Positions 8,238-17,300 are shown, numbered from the stretch's first letter. The stretch: DNA of 64,000 nt from Amnibacterium setariae (GCF_003581425.1 NZ_QXTG01000002.1:744001-808000); one strand, 5' to 3'. Made by a program: numbers and translations. Notes: a model not told the origin generated them from the sequence alone.

Positions 8238-9512
8238 GTGGCGGCTCGTTCGAAGGCGGAGACGCTCGCGTGGCTCCGTCAGATCGCGGGCGAGCTCGCC
8301 ACCGCGACGCTCAAGCGGCTCGAGGACACCCTCCCGTGGTACCGGGAGATGCCCCCGGGCCGCCGGAGCTCGGTGGGCCTGGTGGCGCAGGCGGGCATCC
8401 GCTCGTTCATCAGCTGGTACGACGACCCCGCGTCCACGCCGTGGATCGCGGCCGACGTGTTCGGCACCGCACCGCGCGAGCTGCTGCGCTCGGTCAGCCT
8501 GCAGCAGACGCTGCAGCTGATCCGCGCGACGGTCGAGGTCGTCGAGGAGCGGATCTCGAGCTCCACCGACCAGTCGCTGCGGGAGCCGATCCTGCTGTAC
8601 TCCCGCGAGATCGCGTTCGCGGCGGCCGACGTCTACGCCCGGGCCGCGGAAGCGCGCGGGCTCTGGGACGCCCGCCTCGAGGCGCTCGTCGTCGACTCGA
8701 TCCTCTCCGGGGAGGCCGACGACGCGCTGCCGAGCCGGATCGCGGCGCTCGGCTGGCACGGCCACGGCGAGGTCGCCGTGCTCGTCGGCACGACGCCGCG
8801 GCTGCTCGACGTCGACCAGCTGCGCCGCACCGCGCGGCACCTCGCCGCCGACGTGCTGATCGGGGTGCAGGGCGCGCGGCTCGTCCTCGTGATCGGCCGG
8901 TCCGAAGCGGTCACGGGTCCGGGCGTGGGCCCCAGGGCCGAGGACCCGCCGCTCGGCGGCCCGCCGGAGCAGCAGCCGCCGGCCCAGCCGCAGGCCGAGG
9001 AGGGCGGCTCGGCGCCGCAGCCGTCCTTCCTCGACATCGCCGAGAGCCTCGAGTCGGGCTTCGGCTCCGGCCCCGTGGTGCTCGGACCGACGGTGCCGGA
9101 CCTCGTCGCCGCGTCCCGCAGCGCCCGCGCGGCGCTCGCGGGCTTCGCGGCGGCGCGCGCGGTGCGGAACGCCCCGCGGCCCATCGCGGCCGACGACCTG
9201 CTGCCCGAGCGCGCGCTCGCCGGCGACCCGCTCGCCCGCACCACGCTCGTGAACCGGATCCACGCCCCGCTCCGCGACCACCACAGCCCGGAGCTGCTCG
9301 CGACCCTCTGGGCCTACCTCGACAACGGGCGATCCCTCGAGGGCACGGCGCGGGAGCTCTACGTGCACCCGAACACCGTCCGGTACCGCCTGAAGCGGAT
9401 CACCGAGCTGCTCGGCTGGGACCCGACGTCGCCGCGGGACGCGTTCGTGCTGCACGCGGCGCTCATCGTCGGCGCGATCAACGAGCCGGTGCAGGTGCGC
9501 CGCAAGCGCTGA
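8238..9512 (+). CDS. fasR: PucR/CdaR-type transcriptional regulator, likely activator of the fab operon (FasR-like)
   Basis: 424 residues. The N-terminal part (about 1-130) is a helical domain starting RSKAETLAWLRQIAGELATA. A central GGDEF-like/CdaR region is interrupted by a Pro/Gln/Gly-rich linker near residues 235-270. The C-terminal helix-turn-helix of PucR type (about 367-415) contains LEGTARELYVHPNTVRYRLKR split by the usual NTVRYRL recognition helix. Streptomyces FasR, encoded at the same position before fabD-fabH-acpP-fabF, activates that operon; equivalence here is inferred from position and domain type. The GTG start has only a weak GAG ahead of it. It is probably co-transcribed with aceE and separated from fabD by 98 nt carrying a promoter. 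Confidence 0.85.
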   Translation: MAARSKAETLAWLRQIAGELATATLKRLEDTLPWYREMPPGRRSSVGLVAQAGIRSFISWYDDPASTPWIAADVFGTAPRELLRSVSLQQTLQLIRATVEVVEERISSSTDQSLREPILLYSREIAFAAADVYARAAEARGLWDARLEALVVDSILSGEADDALPSRIAALGWHGHGEVAVLVGTTPRLLDVDQLRRTARHLAADVLIGVQGARLVLVIGRSEAVTGPGVGPRAEDPPLGGPPEQQPPAQPQAEEGGSAPQPSFLDIAESLESGFGSGPVVLGPTVPDLVAASRSARAALAGFAAARAVRNAPRPIAADDLLPERALAGDPLARTTLVNRIHAPLRDHHSPELLATLWAYLDNGRSLEGTARELYVHPNTVRYRLKRITELLGWDPTSPRDAFVLHAALIVGAINEPVQVRRKR

Positions 9513-9610
9513 ACGACCCGGTCGAGTTGTAGGACCCGCACGACGATCGGCGCGATCCGTTGGCGATGCGCTCAGGATCCTGGGCCGTCGACGGGCCAGA
9601 CTTGGACCTC
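9513..9610 (+). promoter_or_regulatory. fabD promoter region
   Basis: The 98-nt gap holds a -10-like CAGACT at 9597-9602, 8 nt before the fabD GTG, and no clear Shine-Dalgarno, so fabD may be translated leaderless. GAGTTGTAGGACC around 9522-9534 lies where an activator site would be expected, but I cannot show that it is one. The expected FasR-like operator would lie in this gap. Confidence 0.4.
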
Positions 9611-10516
9611 GTGATCGTCGTCGTCGCACCCGGGCAGGGCTCTCAGACGCCCGGCTTCCTCGCTCCGTGGCTCGAGCTCGACGGCGTCCGAGAACGCCTC
9701 GACGCGTTCGGCGACGCCGCGCAGCTCGACCTCGTCTCGCTCGGCACCACCGCCGACGCGGACGCCATCCGCCGCACGGAGGTCGCGCAGCCGCTCATCG
9801 TCGCCGCCGGCCTCGTCGCCGCGGCGGCGCTCGACCGCCCCGTCACCGCGGTCGCGGGCCACTCGGTCGGCGAGGTGACCGCCGCGGTCGTGAGCGGCGT
9901 GCTCGGCGACGCGGACGGAATGCGCCTCGTCGCGACCCGCGGGCGCGCGATGGCCGAGGCCGCCGACGCCGTGCCCACGGGCATGAGCGCCGTGGTCGGC
10001 GGCGACGAGCAGGTCGTGGTGGCCCGGCTCGAGGAGCTGGGGCTCACCCCGGCGAACCGCAACGGCGGCGGCCAGATCGTCGCCGCGGGCGAGCTGCCCG
10101 CCCTCGACGCGCTCCGCACCGAGCCGCCCGCCGGCGCCCGCGTCATCCCGCTCCAGGTCGCCGGCGCGTTCCACACCCGGTACATGGCGCCGGCGGTCGA
10201 GACCCTCCGGGCGTTCGCCGGCGGGCTCTCCCCCACCGACCCGGGCGCCCGGCTCTGGACCAACCGCGACGGCTCGGAGGTCGCCTCCGGCGCCGCCTTC
10301 CTCGACCTGCTCGTGGGGCAGGTCGCCTCGCCGGTACGGTGGGACCGCTGCATGGAGTCGTTCGCGGACGCCGGGATCACCGGGCTCGTCGAGCTGGCCC
10401 CGGCCGGCACCCTCACCGGCCTCGCGAAGCGGGGCCTCAAGGGCGTGCCGACCGTCGCGGTGAAGACGCCGGCGGACCTCGCCGCGGCGCAGGCCCTGCT
10501 GGATGGAGTCGCATGA
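9611..10516 (+). CDS. fabD: Malonyl-CoA:ACP transacylase
   Basis: 301 residues. It transfers malonyl from CoA to acyl carrier protein for fatty acid synthesis. Visible motifs are APGQGSQTPGF at the N-terminus, the nucleophile elbow GHSVGE (Ser near 84), the conserved Arg in ATRGRAMAEA, and the catalytic His in GAFHTRYMAPA (near 187). The GTG at 9611 is preferred because it directly precedes VIVVVAPGQGSQ and sits 8 nt after a -10-like hexamer; an upstream ATG at 9560 would add 17 unlike residues. The stop overlaps the fabH ATG (ATGA), indicating coupled translation in the fab operon. Confidence 0.96.
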   Translation: MIVVVAPGQGSQTPGFLAPWLELDGVRERLDAFGDAAQLDLVSLGTTADADAIRRTEVAQPLIVAAGLVAAAALDRPVTAVAGHSVGEVTAAVVSGVLGDADGMRLVATRGRAMAEAADAVPTGMSAVVGGDEQVVVARLEELGLTPANRNGGGQIVAAGELPALDALRTEPPAGARVIPLQVAGAFHTRYMAPAVETLRAFAGGLSPTDPGARLWTNRDGSEVASGAAFLDLLVGQVASPVRWDRCMESFADAGITGLVELAPAGTLTGLAKRGLKGVPTVAVKTPADLAAAQALLDGVA

Positions 10517-11517
10517 CCGCCTTGAAGCAGTCCGCCGGGCACGCCGGCTCGCGGATCCTCGCCTACGGCGCGGCCCGCGGCGAGAACGTCGTCACGAACG
10601 ACGACATCGTCGGGCCCATCAACTCGTCGGACGAGTGGATCCGCCAGCGCACCGGCCTCGTCGAGCGCCGCCGCGCCGGCGCGGACGTGCAGGCCGTGGA
10701 CCTCGCCGAGCAGGCGGCGAAGGAGGCGATCGAGCGGGCCGGCATCCGACCCGACCAGATCGGCGCCGTGCTCGTCTCCACCATCTCGAACACCGTGCAG
10801 ACGCCGTCGCTGGCGGCGCTGCTGACGGATCGCGTCGGCGCCTCCCCCGCGCCCGCCTACGACATCTCCGCCGCGTGCGCCGGGTTCACCTACGGCGTCG
10901 CCCAGGCCGACTCCTTCATCCGCTCCGGTCTCGCCGAGTACGTGCTCGTCGTCGGCGCCGAGAAGCTCTCCGACTACGCCAAGCCGACGGACCGGACGAT
11001 CTCGTTCCTGCTCGGCGACGGCGCGGGCGCGGCGGTGCTCGGCCCCTCCGACGAGGCCGGCGTCTCCCCGACGGTCTGGGGCTCGGACGGCTCCAAGTGG
11101 GACGTCGTGGGCATGGACAGCACGCTCGGCGCGTACCGCGACGGCGCGGGCGAGGTCGACTGGCCGACGCTGCGGCAGGAGGGCCCCACGGTCTTCCGCT
11201 GGGCGGTCTGGGAGATGGCGAAGGTCGCGCAGCAGGCGATCGACGCGGCCGGGATCACCGCCGACGACCTGGCGGCCTTCATCCCGCACCAGGCCAACAT
11301 CCGCATCATCGACGAGCTCGCGAAGCAGCTGAAGCTGCCCGAGCACGTCCTGATCGCCCGCGACATCGTCACGACCGGCAACACGTCGGCCGCCTCCATC
11401 CCGCTCGCCGCCCACGCGCTCCTCGCCGAGCACCCGGACCTGTCGGGCGGCCTCGCCCTGCAGATCGGCTTCGGCGCGGGCCTCGTGTTCGGCGCGCAGG
11501 TCGTCCGGCTCCCCTGA
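10513..11517 (+). CDS. fabH: 3-oxoacyl-ACP synthase III
   Basis: 334 residues. FabH condenses an acyl-CoA primer with malonyl-ACP to start each fatty acid; in actinobacteria it usually favours branched primers. The catalytic triad is visible: Cys122 in SAACAGFTYG, His259 in IPHQANIRI, and Asn290 in VTTGNTSAASIP. The C-terminal LQIGFGAGLVFGAQ glycine loop is intact. The ATG at 10513 overlaps the fabD stop by 4 nt. It is followed by an 85-nt gap with a promoter-like element before acpP. Confidence 0.97.
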   Translation: MTALKQSAGHAGSRILAYGAARGENVVTNDDIVGPINSSDEWIRQRTGLVERRRAGADVQAVDLAEQAAKEAIERAGIRPDQIGAVLVSTISNTVQTPSLAALLTDRVGASPAPAYDISAACAGFTYGVAQADSFIRSGLAEYVLVVGAEKLSDYAKPTDRTISFLLGDGAGAAVLGPSDEAGVSPTVWGSDGSKWDVVGMDSTLGAYRDGAGEVDWPTLRQEGPTVFRWAVWEMAKVAQQAIDAAGITADDLAAFIPHQANIRIIDELAKQLKLPEHVLIARDIVTTGNTSAASIPLAAHALLAEHPDLSGGLALQIGFGAGLVFGAQVVRLP

Positions 11518-11537
11518 AGCCGCGACGCGCACCCCAA

Positions 11538-11543
11538 TACACT
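11538..11543 (+). promoter_or_regulatory. -10-like element ahead of acpP
   Basis: TACACT at 11538-11543 matches the consensus hexamer seen elsewhere in the window and would start a transcript near 11550. That leaves a leader of about 50 nt with AAGGAGAA before the acpP ATG. A private promoter would fit the high ACP demand relative to the enzymes. Confidence 0.4.
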
Positions 11544-11602
11544 GATCGCCGACCGGTTCCGCGCGCTGCGGAGCCCGTGAGACCAAGGAGAACGACCCCC
11601 AC

Positions 11603-11851
11603 ATGGCTCAGTCCACCGAAGAAGTCCTCGCCGGCCTCGCCGAGCTCATCAGCGACGAGACGGGCATCGCGACCGACACGGTCGAGATGGACAAGTCCTT
11701 CACCGACGACCTCGACATCGACTCCATCTCGATGATGACGATCGTCGTCAACGCGGAGGAGAAGTTCGACGTGAAGATCCCGGACGAAGAGGTCAAGAAC
11801 CTGAAGACCGTGGGCGACGCGGTCAACTTCATCACCGCCGCCCAGTCCTGA
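11603..11851 (+). CDS. acpP: Acyl carrier protein
   Basis: 82 residues, acidic, with the helix-turn motif DLDIDSISMM. Ser41 in the DSI sequence is the 4'-phosphopantetheine attachment site. The protein carries the growing acyl chain between FabD, FabH, FabF and the reductases. The AAGGAGAA Shine-Dalgarno lies about 8 nt before the ATG. The length and the position between fabH and fabF are standard for Microbacteriaceae and streptomycetes. Confidence 0.97.
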   Translation: MAQSTEEVLAGLAELISDETGIATDTVEMDKSFTDDLDIDSISMMTIVVNAEEKFDVKIPDEEVKNLKTVGDAVNFITAAQS

Positions 11852-11880
11852 TCCCGTAGCGGAAGGCTCCACCCAGCTCC

Positions 11881-13122
11881 ATGGCAGCTCCAGACGTCGT
11901 CGTCACCGGCATCGGCGCGTTCTCGCCCCTCGCGGCGAACGCGCAGGACACCTGGACGGCCCTGCTCGCCGGCGAGTCCGGCGCGCGGACCCTCCCCTAC
12001 GCGTGGGCGGAGGAGCTGCAGCTGCCGGTGACGTTCGCCGCGACGACGAAGACGGACCCGACCGAGGTGCTGGACCGCATCGAGGCGAAGCGCCTCGACC
12101 GCGGTGCGCAGCTCGCGCTGCTCGCGGCGCGGGACGCCTGGGCCGATGCCGGCGCCCCGGACGTCGAGCCCGCGCGGCTCGGCGTCGACTGGGCGACCGG
12201 CATCGGCGGCGTCTGGACGCTGCTGTCGGCCTGGGACACGCTGAAGGAGAAGGGGCCGCGGCGCGTGCCGCCGCTCACGGTCCCCATGCTCATGCCGAAC
12301 GCCGCCGCCGCGGCGATCGAGATGGAGTTCACCGCGCGCGCCGGCGCCCGCACCGTGGTGTCGGCGTGCGCGTCCAGCAACGAGGCGATCGGCAACGCCC
12401 TCGACCACCTGCGCCTCGGCTACGCCGACGTGATCATCGCCGGCGGCACGGAGGCGTGCGTGCACCCGCTGCCGCTCGCCGCGTTCGCGCAGATGCAGGC
12501 CCTGTCGAAGCGGAACGACGCCCCGGAGCTCGCTTCCCGGCCCTACGACGCGGGCCGCGACGGCTTCGTGCTCGGCGAGGGCGCGGCCGCGCTCGTGCTC
12601 GAGCGCGAGGACCACGCCCGCGCCCGCGGCGCCCGGATCTACGCCCGCCTGCTCGGCGGCGCGGTGACGAGCGACGCGCACCACATCAGCGCGCCCGACC
12701 CGAGCCCCGACGGCTCCGTGCCGCGCACCATGCGGCTCGCCCTCGAGGACGCCGGCGTCGACGTCGCGGACATCGTGCACATCAACGCCCATGCCACGAG
12801 CACCCCGGTCGGCGACATCGCCGAGTACAAGTCGATGCGGAACGTCTTCGGCGACCGCCTCGACGAGATCGTCGTGAGCGCGACCAAGTCCGCCACCGGG
12901 CACCTGCTCGGGGCGGCCGGCGCCATCGAGGCCGTGTTCACGGTCAAGGCGCTGCAGGAGCGGACCGCTCCCCCGACGATCAACCTGACGGACCCGGACC
13001 CGGAGATCCCGCTCGACGTGGCGACCTCGCCGCGGGCGCTGCCGGAGGGCGACCTCGTCGCCCTCAGCAACTCGTTCGGGTTCGGCGGCCACAACGCGGT
13101 GACGGTCTTCGCGACCGCCTGA
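11881..13122 (+). CDS. fabF: 3-oxoacyl-ACP synthase II
   Basis: 413 residues. This elongating ketosynthase has Cys163 in VVSACASSNEAIG, His304 in NAHATSTPVGD, and His341 in KSATGHLLGAAG, plus the C-terminal glycine-rich NSFGFGGHNA. It condenses malonyl-ACP with acyl-ACP. The sequence at the nucleophile (SACASSN) is slightly unlike the common TACASGN. The ATG at 11881 is 29 nt after acpP. It ends the fab operon; nadE follows after 28 nt and may be read through. Confidence 0.96.
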   Translation: MAAPDVVVTGIGAFSPLAANAQDTWTALLAGESGARTLPYAWAEELQLPVTFAATTKTDPTEVLDRIEAKRLDRGAQLALLAARDAWADAGAPDVEPARLGVDWATGIGGVWTLLSAWDTLKEKGPRRVPPLTVPMLMPNAAAAAIEMEFTARAGARTVVSACASSNEAIGNALDHLRLGYADVIIAGGTEACVHPLPLAAFAQMQALSKRNDAPELASRPYDAGRDGFVLGEGAAALVLEREDHARARGARIYARLLGGAVTSDAHHISAPDPSPDGSVPRTMRLALEDAGVDVADIVHINAHATSTPVGDIAEYKSMRNVFGDRLDEIVVSATKSATGHLLGAAGAIEAVFTVKALQERTAPPTINLTDPDPEIPLDVATSPRALPEGDLVALSNSFGFGGHNAVTVFATA

Positions 13123-13150
13123 CCCGCACCGACGGCTCGAGGAGCGCGCG

Positions 13151-15199
13151 ATGGACTTCCGGTCGATCCACGAGCACGGGTTCGCCCGGATCGCGGCCTG
13201 CACGGGCCTCACGACCGTCGGCGACCCGGCCGCGAACGCCGAGGACATCCTCGAGATGGCGGAGCGCTGCAGCGACGACGCCGTCGACGTCGCGGTCTTC
13301 ACCGAGCTCGCCCTCTCCGGCTACTCCGTCGAGGACCTCGTGCTGCAGGACGCCCTGCTCGACGCGGTGGAGGCGGGCCTCGACCGCATCGTCACCGCGA
13401 GCCGCGACCTGCAGCCCGTGCTCGTCCTCGGCGCCCCGCTGCGGCGCGACGGCCGCGTCTTCAACTGCGCCGTGGTCGTGCACCGCGGCGCGGTCCTCGG
13501 CGTCGTGCCGAAGTCGTACCTGCCGACGTATCGCGAGTTCTACGAACGCCGCCAGCTGACCCCCGGCGACGACCGCCGCGGGCAGCGGATCCGCGTCGTC
13601 GGGGTCGACGCGCCCTTCGGGCCCGACCTGCTGTTCGAGGCGACGGACCTGCCCGGCCTCGTGCTGCACGTCGAGGTCTGCGAGGACATGTGGGTGCCGA
13701 TCCCGCCGAGCGCCGAGGCGGCGCTCGCCGGCGCCACCGTGCTCGCGAACCTGTCGGGCAGCCCGATCACCGTCGGCCGGGCCGACGACCGCCGCCTGCT
13801 CGCGAAGTCGGCCTCGTCCCGCTGCCTCGCCGCCTACGTCTACGCGGCCGCCGGCCGCGGCGAGTCCACGACCGACCTGTCGTGGGACGGCCAGACGATG
13901 ATCTACGAGAACGGCGTCCTCCTCGCCGAGACCGACCGCTTCCCCGACGACGACCGCATCGCGGTCGCGGACGTCGACCTCGACCTGCTGCGCCAGGAGC
14001 GCATGCGGATGGGCACGTTCGACGACAACCGCCGGACGCACGCCGCCCGGGTCGACGCGTTCCGCCGCATCCGCTTCGACCTGCAGCCGGTGCGCACGGA
14101 CATCGGCTTCGAGCGGAGCGTCGCCCGCTTCCCGTTCGTCCCCGCCGACGCGGCCCGCCTCGCGCAGGACTGCTACGAGGCCTACAACATCCAGGTCGCC
14201 GGCCTCGTGCAGCGGCTCGAGGCGATCGGCCGACCCAAGGTCGTCATCGGCGTCTCGGGCGGCCTCGATTCGACCCAGGCCCTCCTCGTCGCCGCGCAGG
14301 CGATGAACCGGACGGGCCGGCCGCGCAGCGACGTGCTCGCCTTCTCGATGCCGGGCTTCGCGACGGGCGAGGAGACGAGCGGCAACGCGAAGGCGCTGAT
14401 GGCGTCCCTCGGCGTCACCGCGGCGGAGATCGACATCCGGCCGACCGCCACGACGATGCTGAAGGAGATGGGCCACCCGTTCGGCTCCGGCGAGCCCGTC
14501 TACGACGTCACGTTCGAGAACGTGCAGGCCGGGCTCCGCACCGACTACCTGTTCCGGATCGCCAACCAGCGCGGCGGCATCGTGCTCGGCACGGGCGACC
14601 TGTCCGAGCTCGCGCTCGGCTGGTCGACCTACGGCGTCGGCGACCAGATGAGCCACTACAACGTCAACGGCGGCATCCCGAAGACGTTCATCCAGCACCT
14701 CATCCGCTGGGTGATCAGCACGGACCAGTTCGACGCCGACGTCGAGGCGACGCTCGGCCGGATCCTCGACACCGAGATCAGCCCCGAGCTCGTGCCCGGC
14801 GAGGAGCTGCAGTCGACGGAGTCGAAGGTCGGCCCGTACGCCCTGCAGGACTTCGCGCTCTTCCACGTGCTGCGCTACGGCTTCCGGCCGGGCCGGATCG
14901 CGTTCCTCGCCTGGCACGCCTGGCGGGACGCGGAGGAGGGCGGCTGGCCCCCGAACTTCCCGGACGAGAAGCGGGTCGCCTACGACCTGCCGACGATCCG
15001 GAGGTGGCTCGAGGTGTTCCTCCGCCGCTACTTCGGCTTCGCGCAGTTCAAGCGCTCCGCGATGCCGAACGGGCCGAAGGTGCTCGCCGGCGGCTCGCTG
15101 TCACCGCGCGGCGACTGGCGCGCCCCCTCCGACGGCTCAGCGACCACGTGGCTCGCCGACCTCGAGCGGTGGGACGCCGAGGGCGCGTTCGACGCCTGA
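13151..15199 (+). CDS. nadE: Glutamine-dependent NAD+ synthetase
   Basis: 682 residues, the two-domain form typical of actinobacteria. The N-terminal nitrilase-type amidase (residues 1 to about 290) has the triad Glu in FTELALSGYS, Lys in VVPKSYLPTYREFYE, and Cys177 in VEVCEDMWVP. The C-terminal synthetase has the ATP-pyrophosphatase loop SGGLDSTQA near 371-379 and the KVGPYALQDF stretch near the end. It amidates deamido-NAD using glutamine and ATP. The ATG at 13151 follows GAGGAGCGCG. It converges with the sugar-acid module, with 10 nt between the stops. Confidence 0.96.
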   Translation: MDFRSIHEHGFARIAACTGLTTVGDPAANAEDILEMAERCSDDAVDVAVFTELALSGYSVEDLVLQDALLDAVEAGLDRIVTASRDLQPVLVLGAPLRRDGRVFNCAVVVHRGAVLGVVPKSYLPTYREFYERRQLTPGDDRRGQRIRVVGVDAPFGPDLLFEATDLPGLVLHVEVCEDMWVPIPPSAEAALAGATVLANLSGSPITVGRADDRRLLAKSASSRCLAAYVYAAAGRGESTTDLSWDGQTMIYENGVLLAETDRFPDDDRIAVADVDLDLLRQERMRMGTFDDNRRTHAARVDAFRRIRFDLQPVRTDIGFERSVARFPFVPADAARLAQDCYEAYNIQVAGLVQRLEAIGRPKVVIGVSGGLDSTQALLVAAQAMNRTGRPRSDVLAFSMPGFATGEETSGNAKALMASLGVTAAEIDIRPTATTMLKEMGHPFGSGEPVYDVTFENVQAGLRTDYLFRIANQRGGIVLGTGDLSELALGWSTYGVGDQMSHYNVNGGIPKTFIQHLIRWVISTDQFDADVEATLGRILDTEISPELVPGEELQSTESKVGPYALQDFALFHVLRYGFRPGRIAFLAWHAWRDAEEGGWPPNFPDEKRVAYDLPTIRRWLEVFLRRYFGFAQFKRSAMPNGPKVLAGGSLSPRGDWRAPSDGSATTWLADLERWDAEGAFDA

Positions 15200-15209
15200 G
15201 CGCCGGGGG

Positions 15210-16370
15210 CTACCGCTCCCCGAAGCCGTCGAGCACGTTGCCGCGCAGGTACTCGAGGTCCAGCTCGATCCCGAGGCCGGGCGCGGAGCCGAGCCGGAGG
15301 CGGCCGCCGGTGTTGTCGAGCGGCGCGGTGAGGAACCGGTCGTAGGAGCCGAGGTCGTACGCGCTCGTCTCGATCCGGTAGAAGTTCGGGACGGTGAGCA
15401 TGACCTGCGCGCCGGCGACGAGGTTGATCGGTCCGCTCGCGTCGTGCGGCGTCATGGGGACGTAGTACGTCTCGGCCAGCGTCGAGATCTTCTTGAGCTC
15501 GGAGATGCCGCCGGTCCACGTCACGTCGGGCATGGCGTACTCCGTGAGCCCCTCGTGGAGGATCTCCGCGAAGTCCCACCGGGTGTGCAGCCGCTCCCCC
15601 ACCGCGATCGGCACCGACACCTGCTCCTTGACCTGGCGGAGCGCGTGCCGGCTCTCCGGCGGCACCGGTTCCTCGAACCAGTCGATCGATCCCGCGGCCT
15701 GGAGCGCGGCGCACATCCGGATCGCGGTCGGCACGTCGAAGCGGGCGTGCGCGTCGATCAGCAGGTCCACGTCCGGCCCGACGACCTCGCGGACGACGGC
15801 GGTCAGCTCCACCGCGATCCGCTCCCCCTCCGCGCTCATCCGCCCGTCGAGGTAGCGGTCGTTCGCCGGCGACGCCCCGTCGAGGTGCGGGAACGGGTCG
15901 ATCTTGATCGCGTCGTGGCCGGAGGCGAGGATCGCGCCCAGCTCCTGCTCGATCCCGTCGCGGCTCGTGAAGGCCGACTGGTCCGGGTGGGTGTAGATCG
16001 CGACGTCGTCGCGCACCCGGCCCCCGAGCAGGTCCGCGACGGGCACCCCGAGCACCTTGCCGCGGATGTCCCAGAGGGCGATGTCGATCGCGCTCGTCAC
16101 GAGCGTGCCGGCGCCGCGGCTGCCCATGTAGGTGAAGGCCCGGAAGACCTTGTGCCAGGTGTCCTCGATGCGCGCCGGGTCGTCGCCGATGACGAGGTCG
16201 TTCAGCTGGCGGACCATCGCGGCGATCCCGCGGTCGGCCGTGCGCGTCGTCGTCGTGATCTCGCCCCAGCCGGACACCCCCTCGTCCGTCCGCACCTCGA
16301 CGAAGAGGTACTCGCCCCAGAAGGTGCCGGGCGCCCGCACCAGCCACGGCACGACGCGCGTGATCCTCAT
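15210..16370 (-). CDS. Enolase-superfamily enzyme (mandelate racemase/muconate lactonizing subgroup), likely sugar-acid dehydratase
   Basis: 386 residues. N-terminal capping domain, then a TIM-barrel with metal-ligand motifs: DLLIDAHARFD (first Asp), DWFEEPVPPE (Glu), and IAVGERLHTRWDF (Glu). Upstream, HDAIKIDPFPH supplies the Lys-x-Asp of the barrel base set, and MTPHDASGPIN carries the candidate catalytic His. Such enzymes abstract a proton next to a carboxylate; many dehydrate aldonic or uronic acids. The substrate cannot be set from sequence. Its ATG overlaps the upstream RraA-type gene stop (ATGA), so the two form one translationally coupled operon. Confidence 0.88.
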   Translation of the reverse strand: MRITRVVPWLVRAPGTFWGEYLFVEVRTDEGVSGWGEITTTTRTADRGIAAMVRQLNDLVIGDDPARIEDTWHKVFRAFTYMGSRGAGTLVTSAIDIALWDIRGKVLGVPVADLLGGRVRDDVAIYTHPDQSAFTSRDGIEQELGAILASGHDAIKIDPFPHLDGASPANDRYLDGRMSAEGERIAVELTAVVREVVGPDVDLLIDAHARFDVPTAIRMCAALQAAGSIDWFEEPVPPESRHALRQVKEQVSVPIAVGERLHTRWDFAEILHEGLTEYAMPDVTWTGGISELKKISTLAETYYVPMTPHDASGPINLVAGAQVMLTVPNFYRIETSAYDLGSYDRFLTAPLDNTGGRLRLGSAPGLGIELDLEYLRGNVLDGFGER

Positions 16371-17209
16371 CGCCGCTCCTCCCGCTGCTCGGCCCGCTGC
16401 GCCCCCTGCTGCTGCTCCGCGCGGCTCCGGCGCCACGCCTCGTACTCCGGGCGCGCCGCCTCGGTCAGCGGGTAGTACCGCCGCAGGTCGCCGCCCGCGG
16501 CCAGCCGGGTGCGCGAGAACTCCTCCCACTCGAGGTGCTCCTCGGCCCGCTCCGCGACGGCCTCCGCGAGGGCGATCGGCACGACCACCGCGCCGTCGTC
16601 GTCCGCGACGACGACGTCGCCCGGCACCACCGTCGTGCCGCCGCACGCCACGGGCACGTTCACGGCGTGCGGCATGAGCGCGGTCTGCGAATGGAAATTC
16701 GGCGTCGTGCCGCGGAGCCACAGCCCGATGCCGAGCCGGCTCGCGCTGCCGAAGTCGCGGATGCAGCCGTCGACCACCACGCCCACGCCGCCCTGCGCGG
16801 CGAAGTAGGTGAGCATCATCTCGCCGAAGATCCCGCTCTCGAGGTCGCCCCTGGCGTCGACGACCACGACGTCGCCCGGCCGCGCGTGGTAGAGCACGTG
16901 GCGGTGCAGCGAGCGCTCCGGGTCCGCGTACTCGTCGGCCAGCGCGAGGTCCTCCCGCTTCGGGAGGCACTGCAGCGTCAGCGCCGGCCCGGCGACCGTC
17001 GCTCCGGGCGTGCGGGGCACCGGCCCGGTGATCGCGGCGCTCCGCACGCCGAGCCGGTTCAGCTCCCCGCTGATCGTCGCCGTGCCGATGGCGCGGAGCC
17101 GCGCGACGACGCCGGGGTCCGGCCGGGTGATGCCCGGCGTGCTGATCCCCGGGGAGGTCTCCGCCGCGCCGGCCCGGCGTGCGCTGGTCCCGATCGCCTC
17201 GTCCGGCAT
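16367..17209 (-). CDS. RraA-like / 4-hydroxy-4-methyl-2-oxoglutarate aldolase family protein
   Basis: 280 residues. The RraA fold is marked by RPGDVVVVDARGDLESGIFG and GVGVVVDGCIRDFGS. The Arg-Asp pair in CIRD corresponds to the residues that bind substrate and metal in HMG/CHA aldolases, so an aldolase rather than the RNase E-inhibitor role is likely; actinobacteria often carry such genes in sugar-acid pathways. Extra residues occur at both ends: a Pro/Gly/Thr-rich head and a Gln/Glu/Arg tail. ATG at 17209 follows GAGGAGG. With the downstream dehydratase it would convert a sugar acid to a 2-keto-3-deoxy intermediate and cleave it; this is inference. Confidence 0.8.
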   Translation of the reverse strand: MPDEAIGTSARRAGAAETSPGISTPGITRPDPGVVARLRAIGTATISGELNRLGVRSAAITGPVPRTPGATVAGPALTLQCLPKREDLALADEYADPERSLHRHVLYHARPGDVVVVDARGDLESGIFGEMMLTYFAAQGGVGVVVDGCIRDFGSASRLGIGLWLRGTTPNFHSQTALMPHAVNVPVACGGTTVVPGDVVVADDDGAVVVPIALAEAVAERAEEHLEWEEFSRTRLAAGGDLRRYYPLTEAARPEYEAWRRSRAEQQQGAQRAEQREERR

Positions 17210-17273
17210 GCGGCCTCCTCGCCGACGTGCGGGGCGCGCTCGCCGGTCCGGCGCGCATCCCCTGCCCGGATCG

Positions 17274-17300
17274 ACGATAGGCGGCGCGACCGCGTCGCGC
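17274..17300 (-). promoter_or_regulatory. Promoter and palindromic candidate operator of the sugar-acid operon
   Basis: On the reverse strand a -10-like TATCGT (17274-17279) lies 65 nt before the aldolase ATG. Directly upstream, GCGCGAC / GTCGCGC (17284-17290 and 17294-17300) form a 7-bp inverted repeat with a 3-nt centre covering the -10 to -35 spacer. GCGAAAC is repeated just beyond. This layout suits control by a substrate-responsive repressor, which is not encoded nearby. Confidence 0.45.
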
